A stretch of 64,000 bases of DNA, from contig NZ_PVZC01000008.1 in the NCBI RefSeq assembly GCF_003002095.1, forward strand, positions 186,001 to 250,000, in the 5' to 3' direction. A model generated the notes under the pieces. That model saw only the letters and a list, made by a program, of their open reading frames with translations, was not told where the DNA came from and searched no databases. Of this stretch, positions 40,293-48,172 are shown piece after piece; the stretch's first letter is position 1, and each line of letters begins with the position of its first letter. The position numbers and the translations under genes are program-made. This stretch comes from Allonocardiopsis opalescens. Its GTDB lineage: Bacteria > Actinomycetota > Actinomycetes > Streptosporangiales > Streptosporangiaceae.

Positions 40293-40330
40293 CCGGAGGC
40301 CGGGACCGATCGATCGGTCCCGGCCTCCGG
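40293..40330. terminator. Perfect 38-nt palindrome, terminator of the DeoR-MFS-HAD operon
   Basis: Two exactly complementary 19-base halves meet at CCGATCGATCGG with no spacer. The structure starts 24 bases after the HAD stop and lies between convergent genes, so it can serve both. In RNA the centre would open to a small loop; in DNA it could extrude a cruciform. Confidence 0.75.
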
Positions 40331-40462
40331 TGCGTCGGAGCACGGCCGGTGGGTGGCACCGCGCCGCTGCCACCCACCGTCTTCGCCACGGTACGTCATC
40401 AAGTGATCACACTGCGATGGCCGGAGTGCCGGTGTAGCGCAGGTCACTCCGCCGGGCGGCGG

Positions 40463-40954
40463 CTATCCGGCGTGCAGCCAGCGCACCGGGGCGCCCTCGC
40501 CCGCGTAGCGGAAGGGTTCGAGCTCGGCGTCCCAGGCCCGGCCGAGCAGCCGGGTGAGGGTGTCCTCGAGCACGGCCGTGCCGTTCGCCGCGGCGTCCAT
40601 GGCGGACTGCAACTGGGTTTCGGACACGACGACGTCGCCCGAGGCGGACACGGTGGCGGCGAACACGCCCAGGGTGGGCGTGTAGCTGTAGCGAACGCCG
40701 TCGCACCCGGGACTGGCCTCCTCGGTCACCTCGTACCGAAGCAGCTGCCAGCCCTTGAGGGCGGACGCGATCGCACCCCCCGTACCCGCAGGACCCTGCC
40801 AGCTGATCTCGGCACGGTACGTACCGGGAGCGGCCGGCTGAGCCGTCCATGCGAGTGTGGCGGGCACACCGAGTACACCTGCGACCGCCCACTCGACATG
40901 TGGGCACAGAGCCGCAGGCGCGGAGTGGACGTACAAGACGCCACATGCGGACAC
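40463..40954 (-). CDS. DUF3145 family protein
   Basis: A 163-residue protein. GTG 40954 is chosen because a strong AGGAGGT lies 3 bases upstream and the family normally begins just before GVLYVHSA; longer in-frame starts at 41014 and 41020 have no such site. The sequence is very conserved in actinobacteria: CGVLYVHSAPAALCPHVEW near 4, AVAGVLGVPATLAWTAQPA, then WQLLRYEVTEEASPGCDGVR near 77, and FRYAGEGAPVRWLHAG at the end. Function is unknown, but the family is restricted to actinobacteria and nearly always single-copy. It stands alone. Confidence 0.92.
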   Translation of the reverse strand: MSACGVLYVHSAPAALCPHVEWAVAGVLGVPATLAWTAQPAAPGTYRAEISWQGPAGTGGAIASALKGWQLLRYEVTEEASPGCDGVRYSYTPTLGVFAATVSASGDVVVSETQLQSAMDAAANGTAVLEDTLTRLLGRAWDAELEPFRYAGEGAPVRWLHAG

Positions 40955-41457
40955 TGGACCTCCTGATGCGTACGAGTGCGCTTCCCCGACGCTCTCGTAA
41001 CTCCCCGAGGTCATGTCCACGATCTATTGTGCCCCATCCGTATCAGCCGCACCAGAGCGCGGGGGTAGATATCCCCGCGATGACCTGTAGCGGCCTCGCA
41101 CCACCCCCCGTGGGACAACCATCCAACCACGGCGCACCGCCCGGCATAAGGCGGGCCGCGCAACGGACCGTGGTCGGCGCGCCCGCCGCGCCGGCGATCC
41201 CGGGCATACGGAAGCGCACCGGAAGTACATTGCGCGACATCACCGGACACTTCTGGCGTTTCCGGACCGGCGCCGGAAGTCTCGCGCCCTGAGTACGGCG
41301 GCACGGGATCATCTTTCGCTTTTCGGCCGCCCGACCGCGATTCCGCGCGCTAAGCTGGCCGGATACCACGGCCGCACGGTACGCGGAAGCCGGGCCGGCT
41401 CCGCGCCCCGCGCCCGGCACGGCGGCTTGGACACGCACTCGACCACCGCCGCGCCCG
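40955..41457. other. Intergenic region upstream of the sigma-factor relic
   Basis: No gene can be supported in these 500 bases on either strand; the open frames present have no family features. A TAAGCT hexamer at 41351-41356 might be the -10 box that once served the relic described next. Confidence 0.4.
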
Positions 41458-41583
41458 CCGTGGACCGCCGTCGGCGAGGCCGCCCGCCTGGCCGGCCCTC
41501 GCTTCGCGGACATCTCCGACGACCTCGGGATGCCCACCGGCGGCACCCGCCCCGCCCGGGGCCGGTGCCGGGCGCACCGCCGG
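41458..41583 (+). pseudogene. Probable remnant of a sigma-70 factor, region 4
   Basis: This 42-codon segment, in a frame without a start, reads PWTAVGEAARLAGP then RFADISDDLGMPTGGT and RPARGRCRAHRR. It closely resembles sigma-70 region 4.2 of actinobacterial ECF-like factors, where the helix-turn-helix reads as E-I-A-x-x-L-G-M-P-x-G-S-I-G-P-T-R-x-R-C-L. Regions 2 and the linker are absent upstream. In many actinomycetes such a sigma gene lies directly upstream of a homologue of the gene starting at 41655. I take this as the 3' stub of a deleted sigma gene whose partner survives. The match is by eye and the segment is short. Confidence 0.45.
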
Positions 41584-41654
41584 AGCTCGACACCCGAGCC
41601 CGCGTCGCCCGTCCGAGACGACCATGCCGCCCAGGCGGCCGAGGAGAGTACGCG

Positions 41655-42083
41655 ATGCCCGACATCGATGTGGACACCGAGGAAGCCCTGATGCGCGAGC
41701 TGCGCGACGCCGTCTCGCTGGTGCCCGGCCAGGCGGCCGCGCGCCGCTCCGCGCCCGGCCGCGCGGCCGAGACCGTGCTGGCCGAGGTCGACGCCGACTC
41801 CGACCCAGCGCCCGGCGCGGGGCCGCGCGCGCTGAGTTTCCGCGCGCCCGGCCTGCTGGTGGAGCTGGAGGTCACCCCGCACGACGAGCGCCGCGACGTG
41901 GCCGGCCACCTGACCCCGCCCGTCCCGGGCAGCGTCGAGGTGCGCTGGCCGGGCGGCGGTGTGCGCTGCACCCCGGACCTGTCGGGCTACTTCTCCGTCG
42001 CCGACGTGCCGGCCGGGCCGGTCAGCCTGCTCTGCCGGCTGGGCGGCACGGCGCCGGTCACCACCAGCTGGCTCAGCCTCTGA
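41655..42083 (+). CDS. Hypothetical protein, sigma-factor-companion type
   Basis: A 142-residue soluble protein. ATG 41655 follows GAGGAGA at 7 bases. The pattern is LMRELRDAVSLVPGQAAARR near 14 (helical), then LSFRAPGLLVELEVTPHDER near 63, GHLTPPVPGSVEVRWPGG, and the carboxypeptidase-regulatory-like strand block DLSGYFSVADVPAGPVSLLC near 111. Homologues that I recall lie right behind a small sigma factor and may modulate it or form part of a signalling unit with CHAT or TPR proteins. Here only a stub of such a sigma gene is left, so the gene may be an orphan. Function unknown. Confidence 0.65.
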   Translation: MPDIDVDTEEALMRELRDAVSLVPGQAAARRSAPGRAAETVLAEVDADSDPAPGAGPRALSFRAPGLLVELEVTPHDERRDVAGHLTPPVPGSVEVRWPGGGVRCTPDLSGYFSVADVPAGPVSLLCRLGGTAPVTTSWLSL

Positions 42084-42109
42084 GGAACGGACGCTCAGCG
42101 GGCGGGCGC

Positions 42110-43108
42110 TCAGGTGTCCGCCCGCTCGCGGAACACCAGCGCCGCGCCCATCGCCTCGGCCGACGGCACCGTCAGCTCGCCCGCGCCCGTCTCGGTGAAG
42201 GGCACGCCCGCCGCGGCCAGGTGGGCGCGGGCGGCCGCGATGTCGCGCACGGCCACGGCGCAGGAGACGAACGCGGGCAGCGCGGCGGGCCGCTCGCCGG
42301 GCAGCACCTCGGGTAGGCCGGTGTCGCCGACCACGACCAGCCGCGAGCGGCCCAGGGCGAAGACGCGGGCCGGTCCGGCCGGGCGGGCCGGGCGGGCCGG
42401 GCGGCCCAGGTAGCCGGCGTAGCGGCGCTCGGCCTCGGCCAGCTCCGCCGCGGGCACGCACAGCACCGCCTCGACCAGGTCCACGGCGCCGTTGGGGTGG
42501 GCGGCGGCGGATTCGGCGGCCGGCCCGCCCGGGTCCTCGGCGATGGCCAGCCGGCCTTCGGGCGTCCGCCCGCCGGCGCCGTCGATCTCCAGGTAGCCGA
42601 CCGGGACCGTGCCGCCGTCCGCCGCCGGGCGGCGCAGTCGATGCACGCCCGAGTGCGGCACTCCGGCCGCCGTCAGCCGCGCCGCCGCCGCGTCGGCGTC
42701 GGCGGTGCGGAAGACCGCGATGTGCAGACCCTCGAAGCGCTCCAGCGCGGCGGCGAGCCGGGCGGAGGTCTCCTTCATCGACGCCGCGAGCCGGGGCAGC
42801 GCCTCGGGCGGCGCCTGGAGCGGCACGACGGCGGCGCCCGGTCCGGCCGCGGCGGGGTCGGGGGCGCCGTTCTCGCCGGGGGGCAGCACCGCGGCCAGCT
42901 CCACGAAGGCGTGCGCGAAGCGGATCCGGGTGTTGCCCGCGCCGACCGGCTCCGGCGGCGCGCCCTCGCGCGGCGGCAGTGCCGGGAAGGCGGCGGGCGG
43001 GACGTGGAAGCCGAGCCGGCGGTAGCGGGCGATCGCTTCGGCCATGTCGCGCACCACCAGTCCGACGTGGTGCAGGCGTCCGATGCCGCCGGGGGCCGCG
43101 GGGTTCAT
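42110..43108 (-). CDS. VOC family protein (glyoxalase-like, two modules)
   Basis: A 332-residue protein. ATG 43108 follows GAGGAGG at about 5 bases. The N-terminal vicinal-oxygen-chelate module begins IGRLHHVGLVVRDMAEAIAR with a metal-ligand His, followed by LGFHVPPAAFPALPP and the strand-strand-helix repeats. The second module, from about 215, carries VDLVEAVLCVPAAELAEAER and VSCAVAVRDIAAARAHLAAA. The arrangement resembles Glyoxalase_3/4-hydroxyphenylpyruvate dioxygenase-like proteins; the substrate is unknown. It is divergent from a TetR regulator with a shared operator region, so it may be induced by a small toxic or foreign compound. Confidence 0.82.
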   Translation of the reverse strand: MNPAAPGGIGRLHHVGLVVRDMAEAIARYRRLGFHVPPAAFPALPPREGAPPEPVGAGNTRIRFAHAFVELAAVLPPGENGAPDPAAAGPGAAVVPLQAPPEALPRLAASMKETSARLAAALERFEGLHIAVFRTADADAAAARLTAAGVPHSGVHRLRRPAADGGTVPVGYLEIDGAGGRTPEGRLAIAEDPGGPAAESAAAHPNGAVDLVEAVLCVPAAELAEAERRYAGYLGRPARPARPAGPARVFALGRSRLVVVGDTGLPEVLPGERPAALPAFVSCAVAVRDIAAARAHLAAAGVPFTETGAGELTVPSAEAMGAALVFRERADT

Positions 43109-43122
43109 GGGCCGCCTCCTCA

Positions 43123-43149
43123 TTTTGAGAGTGTTCTCTTATTTGAGAG
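43123..43149. promoter_or_regulatory. Repeated motif in the VOC/TetR divergent promoter
   Basis: TTTTGAGAG (43123-43131) is repeated as ATTTGAGAG (43141-43149), and GAGA-GTGT-TCTC (43127-43138) forms a small dyad between them. This is the likely binding site of the TetR protein encoded at 43228. Confidence 0.5.
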
Positions 43150-43227
43150 CCTACTCCCATAATCGGCATGGGAAGATGTCCGGGTGCGAGCCGTCCACAC
43201 GTCCATGAGCGTCCCGGGGGCGCGGAC

Positions 43228-43842
43228 ATGACCTCCCCCGCCGGACCGGCCGAGCCCGCCGGCCTGCGCGAGCGGAAGAAGGCGCGGACCCGGCGCGAGA
43301 TCCAGCGCCACGCGCTGCGCCTGTTCCGCGACGAGGGCTACGCCGCCACCACCGTCGAGCGGATCGCGGCCGCGGCCGAGGTGGCGCCGAGCACCGTCTT
43401 CCGCTACTTCCCGACCAAGGAGGACCTGGTCGCGCTGGACGACTACCACGGGCTGGGCGAGGCGGTGGCCGCGGGCTTCGCCCGCCAACCGCCGGAACTG
43501 AGCGCGCTGGGCGCGCTGCGCGCCGCGCTGCGCGACGCCTTCGCCGCCCTGTCCCCCGCCGACCGCGCCGCCAGGAACGAGCGCGACGTGCTGATCGTCG
43601 CGGTGCCGGAGCTGTGGGCGGCCAATCTCGGCATGGTCCAGGACGGCCTGCGGGCGGTGGGCGCGCTGGTGGCCGAGCGGAGCGGCCGCACCGCCGACGA
43701 CCCCGCCGTGCGGGCGCTGTGCGCGGCGGTGCTCGGGGTGGCGCTGGGCGTGCTGCTGGACGCGGCCCGCGATCCGGGCCTGGACCCGGCCGAGGAACTG
43801 GACGCGGCGCTCGGCCGCCTTGAGGAGGGCGTCGCGCTGTGA
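43228..43842 (+). CDS. TetR family transcriptional regulator
   Basis: A 204-residue regulator. The HTH is at about 15-65: RERKKARTRREIQRHALRLF, then YAATTVERIAAAAEVAPST and VFRYFPTKEDLVALDDYHG. The C-terminal ligand domain is Ala-rich (LGALRAALRDAFAAL). ATG 43228 is preferred over a longer frame that starts 20 codons earlier, because the HTH then begins at the usual distance from the N-terminus. It is divergent from the VOC gene and probably represses it. A second TetR gene lies convergent just downstream. Confidence 0.9.
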   Translation: MTSPAGPAEPAGLRERKKARTRREIQRHALRLFRDEGYAATTVERIAAAAEVAPSTVFRYFPTKEDLVALDDYHGLGEAVAAGFARQPPELSALGALRAALRDAFAALSPADRAARNERDVLIVAVPELWAANLGMVQDGLRAVGALVAERSGRTADDPAVRALCAAVLGVALGVLLDAARDPGLDPAEELDAALGRLEEGVAL

Positions 43843-43857
43843 CCGGCGCGGACGGCT

Positions 43858-44406
43858 TCAGCCCCGCGTGCGGGCCGCGTCCACCTGTGCGAGCAGCGTG
43901 TCGATGACGGCCCTGACCCGTTCGGGCTCGGGGGCGGGCAGGCCGGCGATGGCGCTCAGGTAGAGGCCGTCGCCGACGAGCCGGACGGTCTCGGCCAGCA
44001 CCGGGTCGGGGATCTCGGCGTGCAGCAGTTCGGCCCACCGGGTGAAGATGCGCGCCAGGCCGCCGCCGACCTCGGCGAAGCCGCTGTCGACCGAGCGGAG
44101 CGCGGCGATCACCGACCAGTACAGCCGCGCCTCGTCGGAGGAGGGCAGCGAACTCTCCAGGAAGAAGCGGGGGATGCCGCCCTCGGACTCGGCCGCGCGG
44201 GCGTACTCGTCCTCGGCCTGCTCGGCGAGCCGGTCCACCAGCCCCTGGACCAGGGCCTCCTTGGAGCGGAAGTGGTAGAGCAGCCCGCCCTTGGAGACCT
44301 CGGCCTCGGCGGCCACCGCCTCCAGGGTGATGGCGGTGGCGCCGTGCTCCACCAGGATGCGCTGCAGGGCGTCGAGGATGCGGTCGCGCGTGGTCTGAGC
44401 GGTCAC
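43858..44406 (-). CDS. TetR family repressor of the adjacent MFS exporter
   Basis: A 182-residue regulator starting at GTG 44406 (VTAQTTRDRILDALQRIL). The HTH is TAITLEAVAAEAEVSKGGLL with YHFRSKEALVQGLVDRLAEQ after it, typical of the QacR/TetR subgroup with a Tyr-His-Phe after the recognition helix. The C-terminal domain has ARLYWSVIAALRSVDSGFAE. The start codon lies 9 bases from a strong 22-bp palindrome that also covers the promoter of the divergent exporter gene. Repression of both genes, lifted by a transported drug, is the expected logic. Confidence 0.92.
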   Translation of the reverse strand: MTAQTTRDRILDALQRILVEHGATAITLEAVAAEAEVSKGGLLYHFRSKEALVQGLVDRLAEQAEDEYARAAESEGGIPRFFLESSLPSSDEARLYWSVIAALRSVDSGFAEVGGGLARIFTRWAELLHAEIPDPVLAETVRLVGDGLYLSAIAGLPAPEPERVRAVIDTLLAQVDAARTRG

Positions 44407-44414
44407 GTCTGGTA

Positions 44415-44455
44415 CTATACCGTCTGGACGGTATAGCTGTACCGTCCAGACGGTA
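44415..44455. promoter_or_regulatory. Tandem TetR operators between the regulator and exporter genes
   Basis: Site 1 (44415-44436): arms CTATACCGTC and GACGGTATAG with TG between. Site 2 (44440-44455): arms TACCGTC and GACGGTA with CA between. The centres are 22 bases apart, about two helical turns, so two dimers could bind on the same face. Confidence 0.8.
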
Positions 44456-44472
44456 TAGCGAGCGAGACGACC

Positions 44473-46062
44473 ATGAACCACACCTCCTCCCCCGCACCGC
44501 CGCGCGCCGGACGCCGCGAGTGGTGCGCGCTGGGCGTCCTGATGCTGCCCGTGCTGCTGATCGCCGTGGACAGCACGGTGCTCGGCTTCGCGGTGCCGAT
44601 GATCAGCTCGGCGCTGCGGCCCACCGGCACCCAGCTGCTGTGGATGGTCGACATCTACATGTTCGTGCTGGCCGGGCTGCTGGTCACCATGGGCACCCTC
44701 GGTGACCGGATCGGCCGTCGCCGCCTGCTGCTGGTCGGCGCGGCCGGCTTCGGCGCCGCGTCCGTGCTGGCGGGCTACGCCCCGACGGCCGAGGTGCTGA
44801 TCGTGGCGCGCGCCCTGCTCGGCGTCTTCGGCGCCACTCTGATGCCGTCCACCCTCTCCCTGCTGCGCACGATCTTCCTGGACCGGCGCCAGCGCACCCT
44901 CGCCATCGCCATCTGGGCCACCATGTTCTCCGGCGGCGCGGCGCTCGGCCCGGTCGTCGGCGGCTGGCTGCTGGAGCACTTCTGGTGGGGCTCGGTCTTC
45001 CTGATCAACCTGCCGGTCATGGCCGCGCTGCTGGTCGGCGGGCGGCTGCTGCTGCCGGAGTACCGCGACCCGGCGCCCGGACCCTTCGACCTGCTCAGCG
45101 CGGGGATGTCGCTGGCGACCGTGCTGCCGGTGGTCTACGGGATCAAGCTCGCCGCCTCCGAGGGCCTGGGCGCGGCACCGGTCGCCTCGGTGCTGCTCGG
45201 ACTGGCCGTCGGCGCCCTCTTCGTCCGCAGGCAGCTGCGCGCCCGGCACCCCATGCTGGACCTGCGCCTGTTCGCCGACCGGGAGTTCAGCACGGCGCTG
45301 TCGGCCAACCTGATGTCGGTCTTCGCGCTGACCGGCTGCATGTTCTTCATCACCCAGTACCTCCAGCTGGTGCTCGGGGTCTCGCCGATGCGGGCCGGGC
45401 TGTGGCTGCTGCCCGGCATCCTCGCCTCCATCGCGGCCGGGCTGCTGTCGGTGGCGCTGGTGCGCCGGCTGCCGGTGCGGGTGCTGGTCCCGGCCGGGAT
45501 GTTCGCGGCGACGGCCGGCTTCCTGGTGATGACCCAGCTGCCCGCCACCGGCACCCCGCTGCTGCTGGTGATCGCCTTCGCGCTGGTCGGTGCCGGTGTG
45601 GGCCTGGCCGAGACCCTCACCAACGACGTCATCATGGCCTCGGCGCCCCCGGAGCGGGCCGGCGCCGCCTCGGCGATCTCCGAGACCGCCTACGAACTGG
45701 GCGGGGCGCTGGGCACCGCCGTGCTGGGCAGCCTGGTCGTCGGCGTCTACCAGAGCGCGCTGGCGCCGGCGCCCGGCCTGCCGCCGGCCGCGCTGGCCGA
45801 GGCCCGCGAGACGCTGGGCGGGGCGCACGCCGTCGCCGACGGCCTGGCGCCCGCCGCCGGGGAGGCGCTGCGGCAGGCCGCGGGCACGGCCTTCACCGGC
45901 GCGATCCACATCACGGCGCTGGTCGGCGCGGTGGTCGTCGGCTACGCCGCGCTCCAGACGCTGGTGCTGCTGCGCCGGGCCGCACGCGCCGCCGAAGCGC
46001 GCCGGGCGGAGCGGCCGCGGGCCGCCGGGGACGCCGAGCCGCGGGCGGGTGCGCCACTATAG
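44473..46062 (+). CDS. MFS drug exporter (DHA2 / EmrB-QacA type, 14 helices)
   Basis: A 529-residue transporter of the H+-driven 14-helix group. Motif D1/C features are LLIAVDSTVLGFAVPMISSA in helix 1, and the A motif is GTLGDRIGRRRLLLVGAAGF after helix 2. WATMFSGGAALGPVVGGWLL (motif C of exporters, in helix 5) and WWGSVFLINLPV follow. A long soluble loop occurs near 415-455. The sequence is of the SmvA/LfrA type, which exports quaternary amines and other cationic drugs. Start ATG 44473 lies 17 bases after the second operator. Regulated by the divergent TetR protein. Confidence 0.93.
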   Translation: MNHTSSPAPPRAGRREWCALGVLMLPVLLIAVDSTVLGFAVPMISSALRPTGTQLLWMVDIYMFVLAGLLVTMGTLGDRIGRRRLLLVGAAGFGAASVLAGYAPTAEVLIVARALLGVFGATLMPSTLSLLRTIFLDRRQRTLAIAIWATMFSGGAALGPVVGGWLLEHFWWGSVFLINLPVMAALLVGGRLLLPEYRDPAPGPFDLLSAGMSLATVLPVVYGIKLAASEGLGAAPVASVLLGLAVGALFVRRQLRARHPMLDLRLFADREFSTALSANLMSVFALTGCMFFITQYLQLVLGVSPMRAGLWLLPGILASIAAGLLSVALVRRLPVRVLVPAGMFAATAGFLVMTQLPATGTPLLLVIAFALVGAGVGLAETLTNDVIMASAPPERAGAASAISETAYELGGALGTAVLGSLVVGVYQSALAPAPGLPPAALAEARETLGGAHAVADGLAPAAGEALRQAAGTAFTGAIHITALVGAVVVGYAALQTLVLLRRAARAAEARRAERPRAAGDAEPRAGAPL

Positions 46063-46066
46063 GGGC

Positions 46067-47101
46067 ATGGCAAGCCCCCACACCCTGAGCCCGGCGGCCG
46101 TGGCCGAGGCGCTGCGGCTCACCGACGCGCACACGGCCCTGCTCGCCGAGCTGGACGCCGTCGGGCCCCGGCCCGCGCCCCTCGCACCGCTGGGCGAGCG
46201 GCGCTCCCGCGAACTGCTGCGCGCCTACGGCGCCGGCGAACAGGACGCCGAGGAGGTCGCGGCCACCGAGCCCGACCCGGAGCGCAGCCCCGAGCTGTGG
46301 TGGCTGCTCGACCGCTGCGTGCACCGCACCGAACTGGACGTGGGCCGCTTCGACGCCCCGTACCGGGCCTGGCCGCAGCTCCCGGAGACGCTGGGGGCCG
46401 CGGGGCGCTGCTTCTACGCCCACGTCTTCACGCACGCCTCCGCCCGGGTCCGCGCCTGGCACCGCGAGCGCGGCGTGACCGAGCGGGAGTCGCTGGCGAT
46501 CCTGGCCGACCTGGGCCGCCACCTCGGCGTCCACCGCACCGCCTTCGGCACGGTCGGGCTGAACGCGCAGTCGTGGCTCAGCCTGCACCTGGGCGGCATG
46601 ATCTACGAGTTCGGCCGCCTGCAGTTCAACATGATGACCATCGCGCCCGGCTCCTCGCCCGGCCACTGGTACGACGGCGAGCGGCTGAGCGGGCTGGGCC
46701 CCGGCTTCCAGGCCGGCGACGCCGCCCTCGGCGTGCACATCCCGCCGACCGGGCCCCTCACCCCCGAGGCGGTCGAGGACTCCTTCGCGCGGGCCAGGGA
46801 GTTCTTCGCCACCCGCTTCCCCGAGCCCACGCGCCGGCTGGCGGTCTGCACCTCCTGGCTGCTGGACGACCAGCTCGCCCGCTACCTGGACGCCGGCTCC
46901 AACATCGTCCGCTTCCAGCGCCGCTTCGAAGCGGTGCCCGGCGGCACCGAGGACGAGTCGGACTTCTTCTGGTTCGTCTTCCGCAAGCACGAACCGCACC
47001 TGTGCCAACTCCCCCAGGACACCGCCCTGCAGCGCGCCATCGTCGCCCACCTGCGCGAGGGCGGCCGCTGGCGGGTGCGCACCGGCTGGACGCGGCTGTA
47101 G
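46067..47101 (+). CDS. Acyltransferase-domain (GNAT-type) protein
   Basis: A 344-residue cytoplasmic protein of an actinobacterial family annotated as acyltransferase domain containing, with an N-terminal helical part (AEALRLTDAHTALLAELDA) and a C-terminal GNAT-like part. Conserved blocks are ESLAILADLGRHLGVHRTAF near 144, QSWLSLHLGGMIYEFGRLQ near 167, ALGVHIPPTGPLTPEAVEDS near 220, and LAVCTSWLLDDQLARYLDAG near 261. DESDFFWFVFRKHEP lies near the end. The start at 46067 has AGGGG 1 base upstream, close but usable, and lies 4 bases after the exporter stop, so they may be cotranscribed. The acyl acceptor is unknown. Confidence 0.78.
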   Translation: MASPHTLSPAAVAEALRLTDAHTALLAELDAVGPRPAPLAPLGERRSRELLRAYGAGEQDAEEVAATEPDPERSPELWWLLDRCVHRTELDVGRFDAPYRAWPQLPETLGAAGRCFYAHVFTHASARVRAWHRERGVTERESLAILADLGRHLGVHRTAFGTVGLNAQSWLSLHLGGMIYEFGRLQFNMMTIAPGSSPGHWYDGERLSGLGPGFQAGDAALGVHIPPTGPLTPEAVEDSFARAREFFATRFPEPTRRLAVCTSWLLDDQLARYLDAGSNIVRFQRRFEAVPGGTEDESDFFWFVFRKHEPHLCQLPQDTALQRAIVAHLREGGRWRVRTGWTRL

Positions 47102-47116
47102 CCCGACGCGCGGTCC

Positions 47117-47581
47117 TCAGCGCGCAGGGCCGGTCCGCCGCTCGAACACGACCCGGTCCCGCCCGGGGCCGTCGTAGTCGGGGACCGGTGCGCTGACCGA
47201 GAAGCCGAGCGCGCTGTGGAAGGCGATGGACCGGGCGTTTCCGGGCGAGGTGACGGCCCGGACCACCGTGCGCCCCGCCGCCGCGGCCGCCGCGGTGAAG
47301 CGCTCGTACAACTCGGCGGCGATCCCGTTCCCGCGCTCGTCGGGGCGTACGGCGGCGAAGTGCACGTAGGCGGTGTCGGCCGCCGATGGGGAGTGGAAGC
47401 CGATCAGGAAGGCGGCGAGCGCGCCGTCGCGCTCGGCCACCAGACTGGTGGCGGCGAAGTGGTCCAGGAAGAGCCGGGGCAGCTTGGCGGCCACCGGCCG
47501 CCCCCACCATTCGTCGGCCACGGCGACGATGCGCTCGTGGTCGCCGGGCCGGGCGGCGCGGACGCTGATGTCGGGCGGCAT
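47117..47581 (-). CDS. GNAT family N-acetyltransferase
   Basis: A 154-residue single-domain GNAT. ATG 47581 opens PPDISVRAARPGDHERIVAV. The acetyl-CoA site is AAVRPDERGNGIAAELYERF (the R-x-x-G-x-G/A pattern) near 83, with VRAVTSPGNARSIAFHSALG after it. The substrate cannot be given. It lies downstream of a DUF3592 gene on the same strand, separated by a hairpin. Confidence 0.9.
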   Translation of the reverse strand: MPPDISVRAARPGDHERIVAVADEWWGRPVAAKLPRLFLDHFAATSLVAERDGALAAFLIGFHSPSAADTAYVHFAAVRPDERGNGIAAELYERFTAAAAAAGRTVVRAVTSPGNARSIAFHSALGFSVSAPVPDYDGPGRDRVVFERRTGPAR

Positions 47582-47595
47582 GCCCGCCAGCCTAC

Positions 47596-47616
47596 GGCCC
47601 GCCGCTGCGGCGGGCC
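47596..47616 (-). terminator. Hairpin between the DUF3592 and GNAT genes
   Basis: GGCCCGCCG, loop CTG, CGGCGGGCC: a 9-bp perfect stem in the 44-base gap between the two minus-strand genes. Confidence 0.5.
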
Positions 47617-47625
47617 GGGGCGGGC

Positions 47626-48060
47626 TCAGGCCAGCAGGTACTGGAAGGTGAGCACCCAGCCGCAGCCCGCCACCACCGCCACGCAGGCGATCACCGCCAG
47701 CAGCCGCAGCAGGGCGCGCAGGTCGTCGTGGCGCTCCGAGGGCTGCATCAAGTTGGGCGAGTCGGGCGAGTAGCGGACCTCCACCTGCTCGCCGGGCTCG
47801 AAGTCGTACCAGGGGGTGGCCCGGTTGCTGGTGGCCGTGACGCGCTCGCCGTCGTCGGTGCGGAACAGGATGACCGGCCGGTACTCCGGGAAGACCACCC
47901 CGGGGTCCTGGGAGGCGTCGTGCACGTTCACCACCACGCCCAGTGCGCGCCGCGCCCGGCGGCGGAAGCGGAGGGTGGCCAGCCGGGGCCAGACCTCCGC
48001 GGCCAGCAGGAGGCCCGACCCGAGCATCAGGATCAGGCCAAGAGCGCCTTCGAGCCGCAC
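47626..48060 (-). CDS. DUF3592 family membrane protein
   Basis: A 144-residue protein with two membrane helices, about 5-24 (GALGLILMLGSGLLLAAEVW) and about 118-140. Between them is a beta-rich soluble domain with the DUF3592 features EYRPVILFRTDDGERVTATS, then RATPWYDFEPGEQVEVRY and SPDSPN. Start GTG 48060 has GGAAGG about 9 bases upstream. The family is common in actinomycetes and is thought to face the outside, but no function is known. Confidence 0.82.
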   Translation of the reverse strand: MRLEGALGLILMLGSGLLLAAEVWPRLATLRFRRRARRALGVVVNVHDASQDPGVVFPEYRPVILFRTDDGERVTATSNRATPWYDFEPGEQVEVRYSPDSPNLMQPSERHDDLRALLRLLAVIACVAVVAGCGWVLTFQYLLA

Positions 48061-48172
48061 GTTTCCGTACCTTCCGCTCCGGCCGGCACCTTCTCGACGC
48101 GCTCACGTTAGCGCGTCGGCGGGCGGCGCACCGGGCATTTGGCCGACGTGCGGAAGCGCGCCGCCCGGCCGG

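Noticed and set aside
41427-41654. N-terminal extension of the gene starting at 41655
   Set aside because: The extended frame is Arg/Pro-rich without family similarity, and a good ribosome-binding site precedes 41655; a different frame in the same stretch gives the sigma-factor match.
44473-46088. Overlapping plus-strand frames in the exporter (for example 44985-46088)
   Set aside because: They are frame shadows of the MFS gene with Arg/Ala/Gly-rich products.
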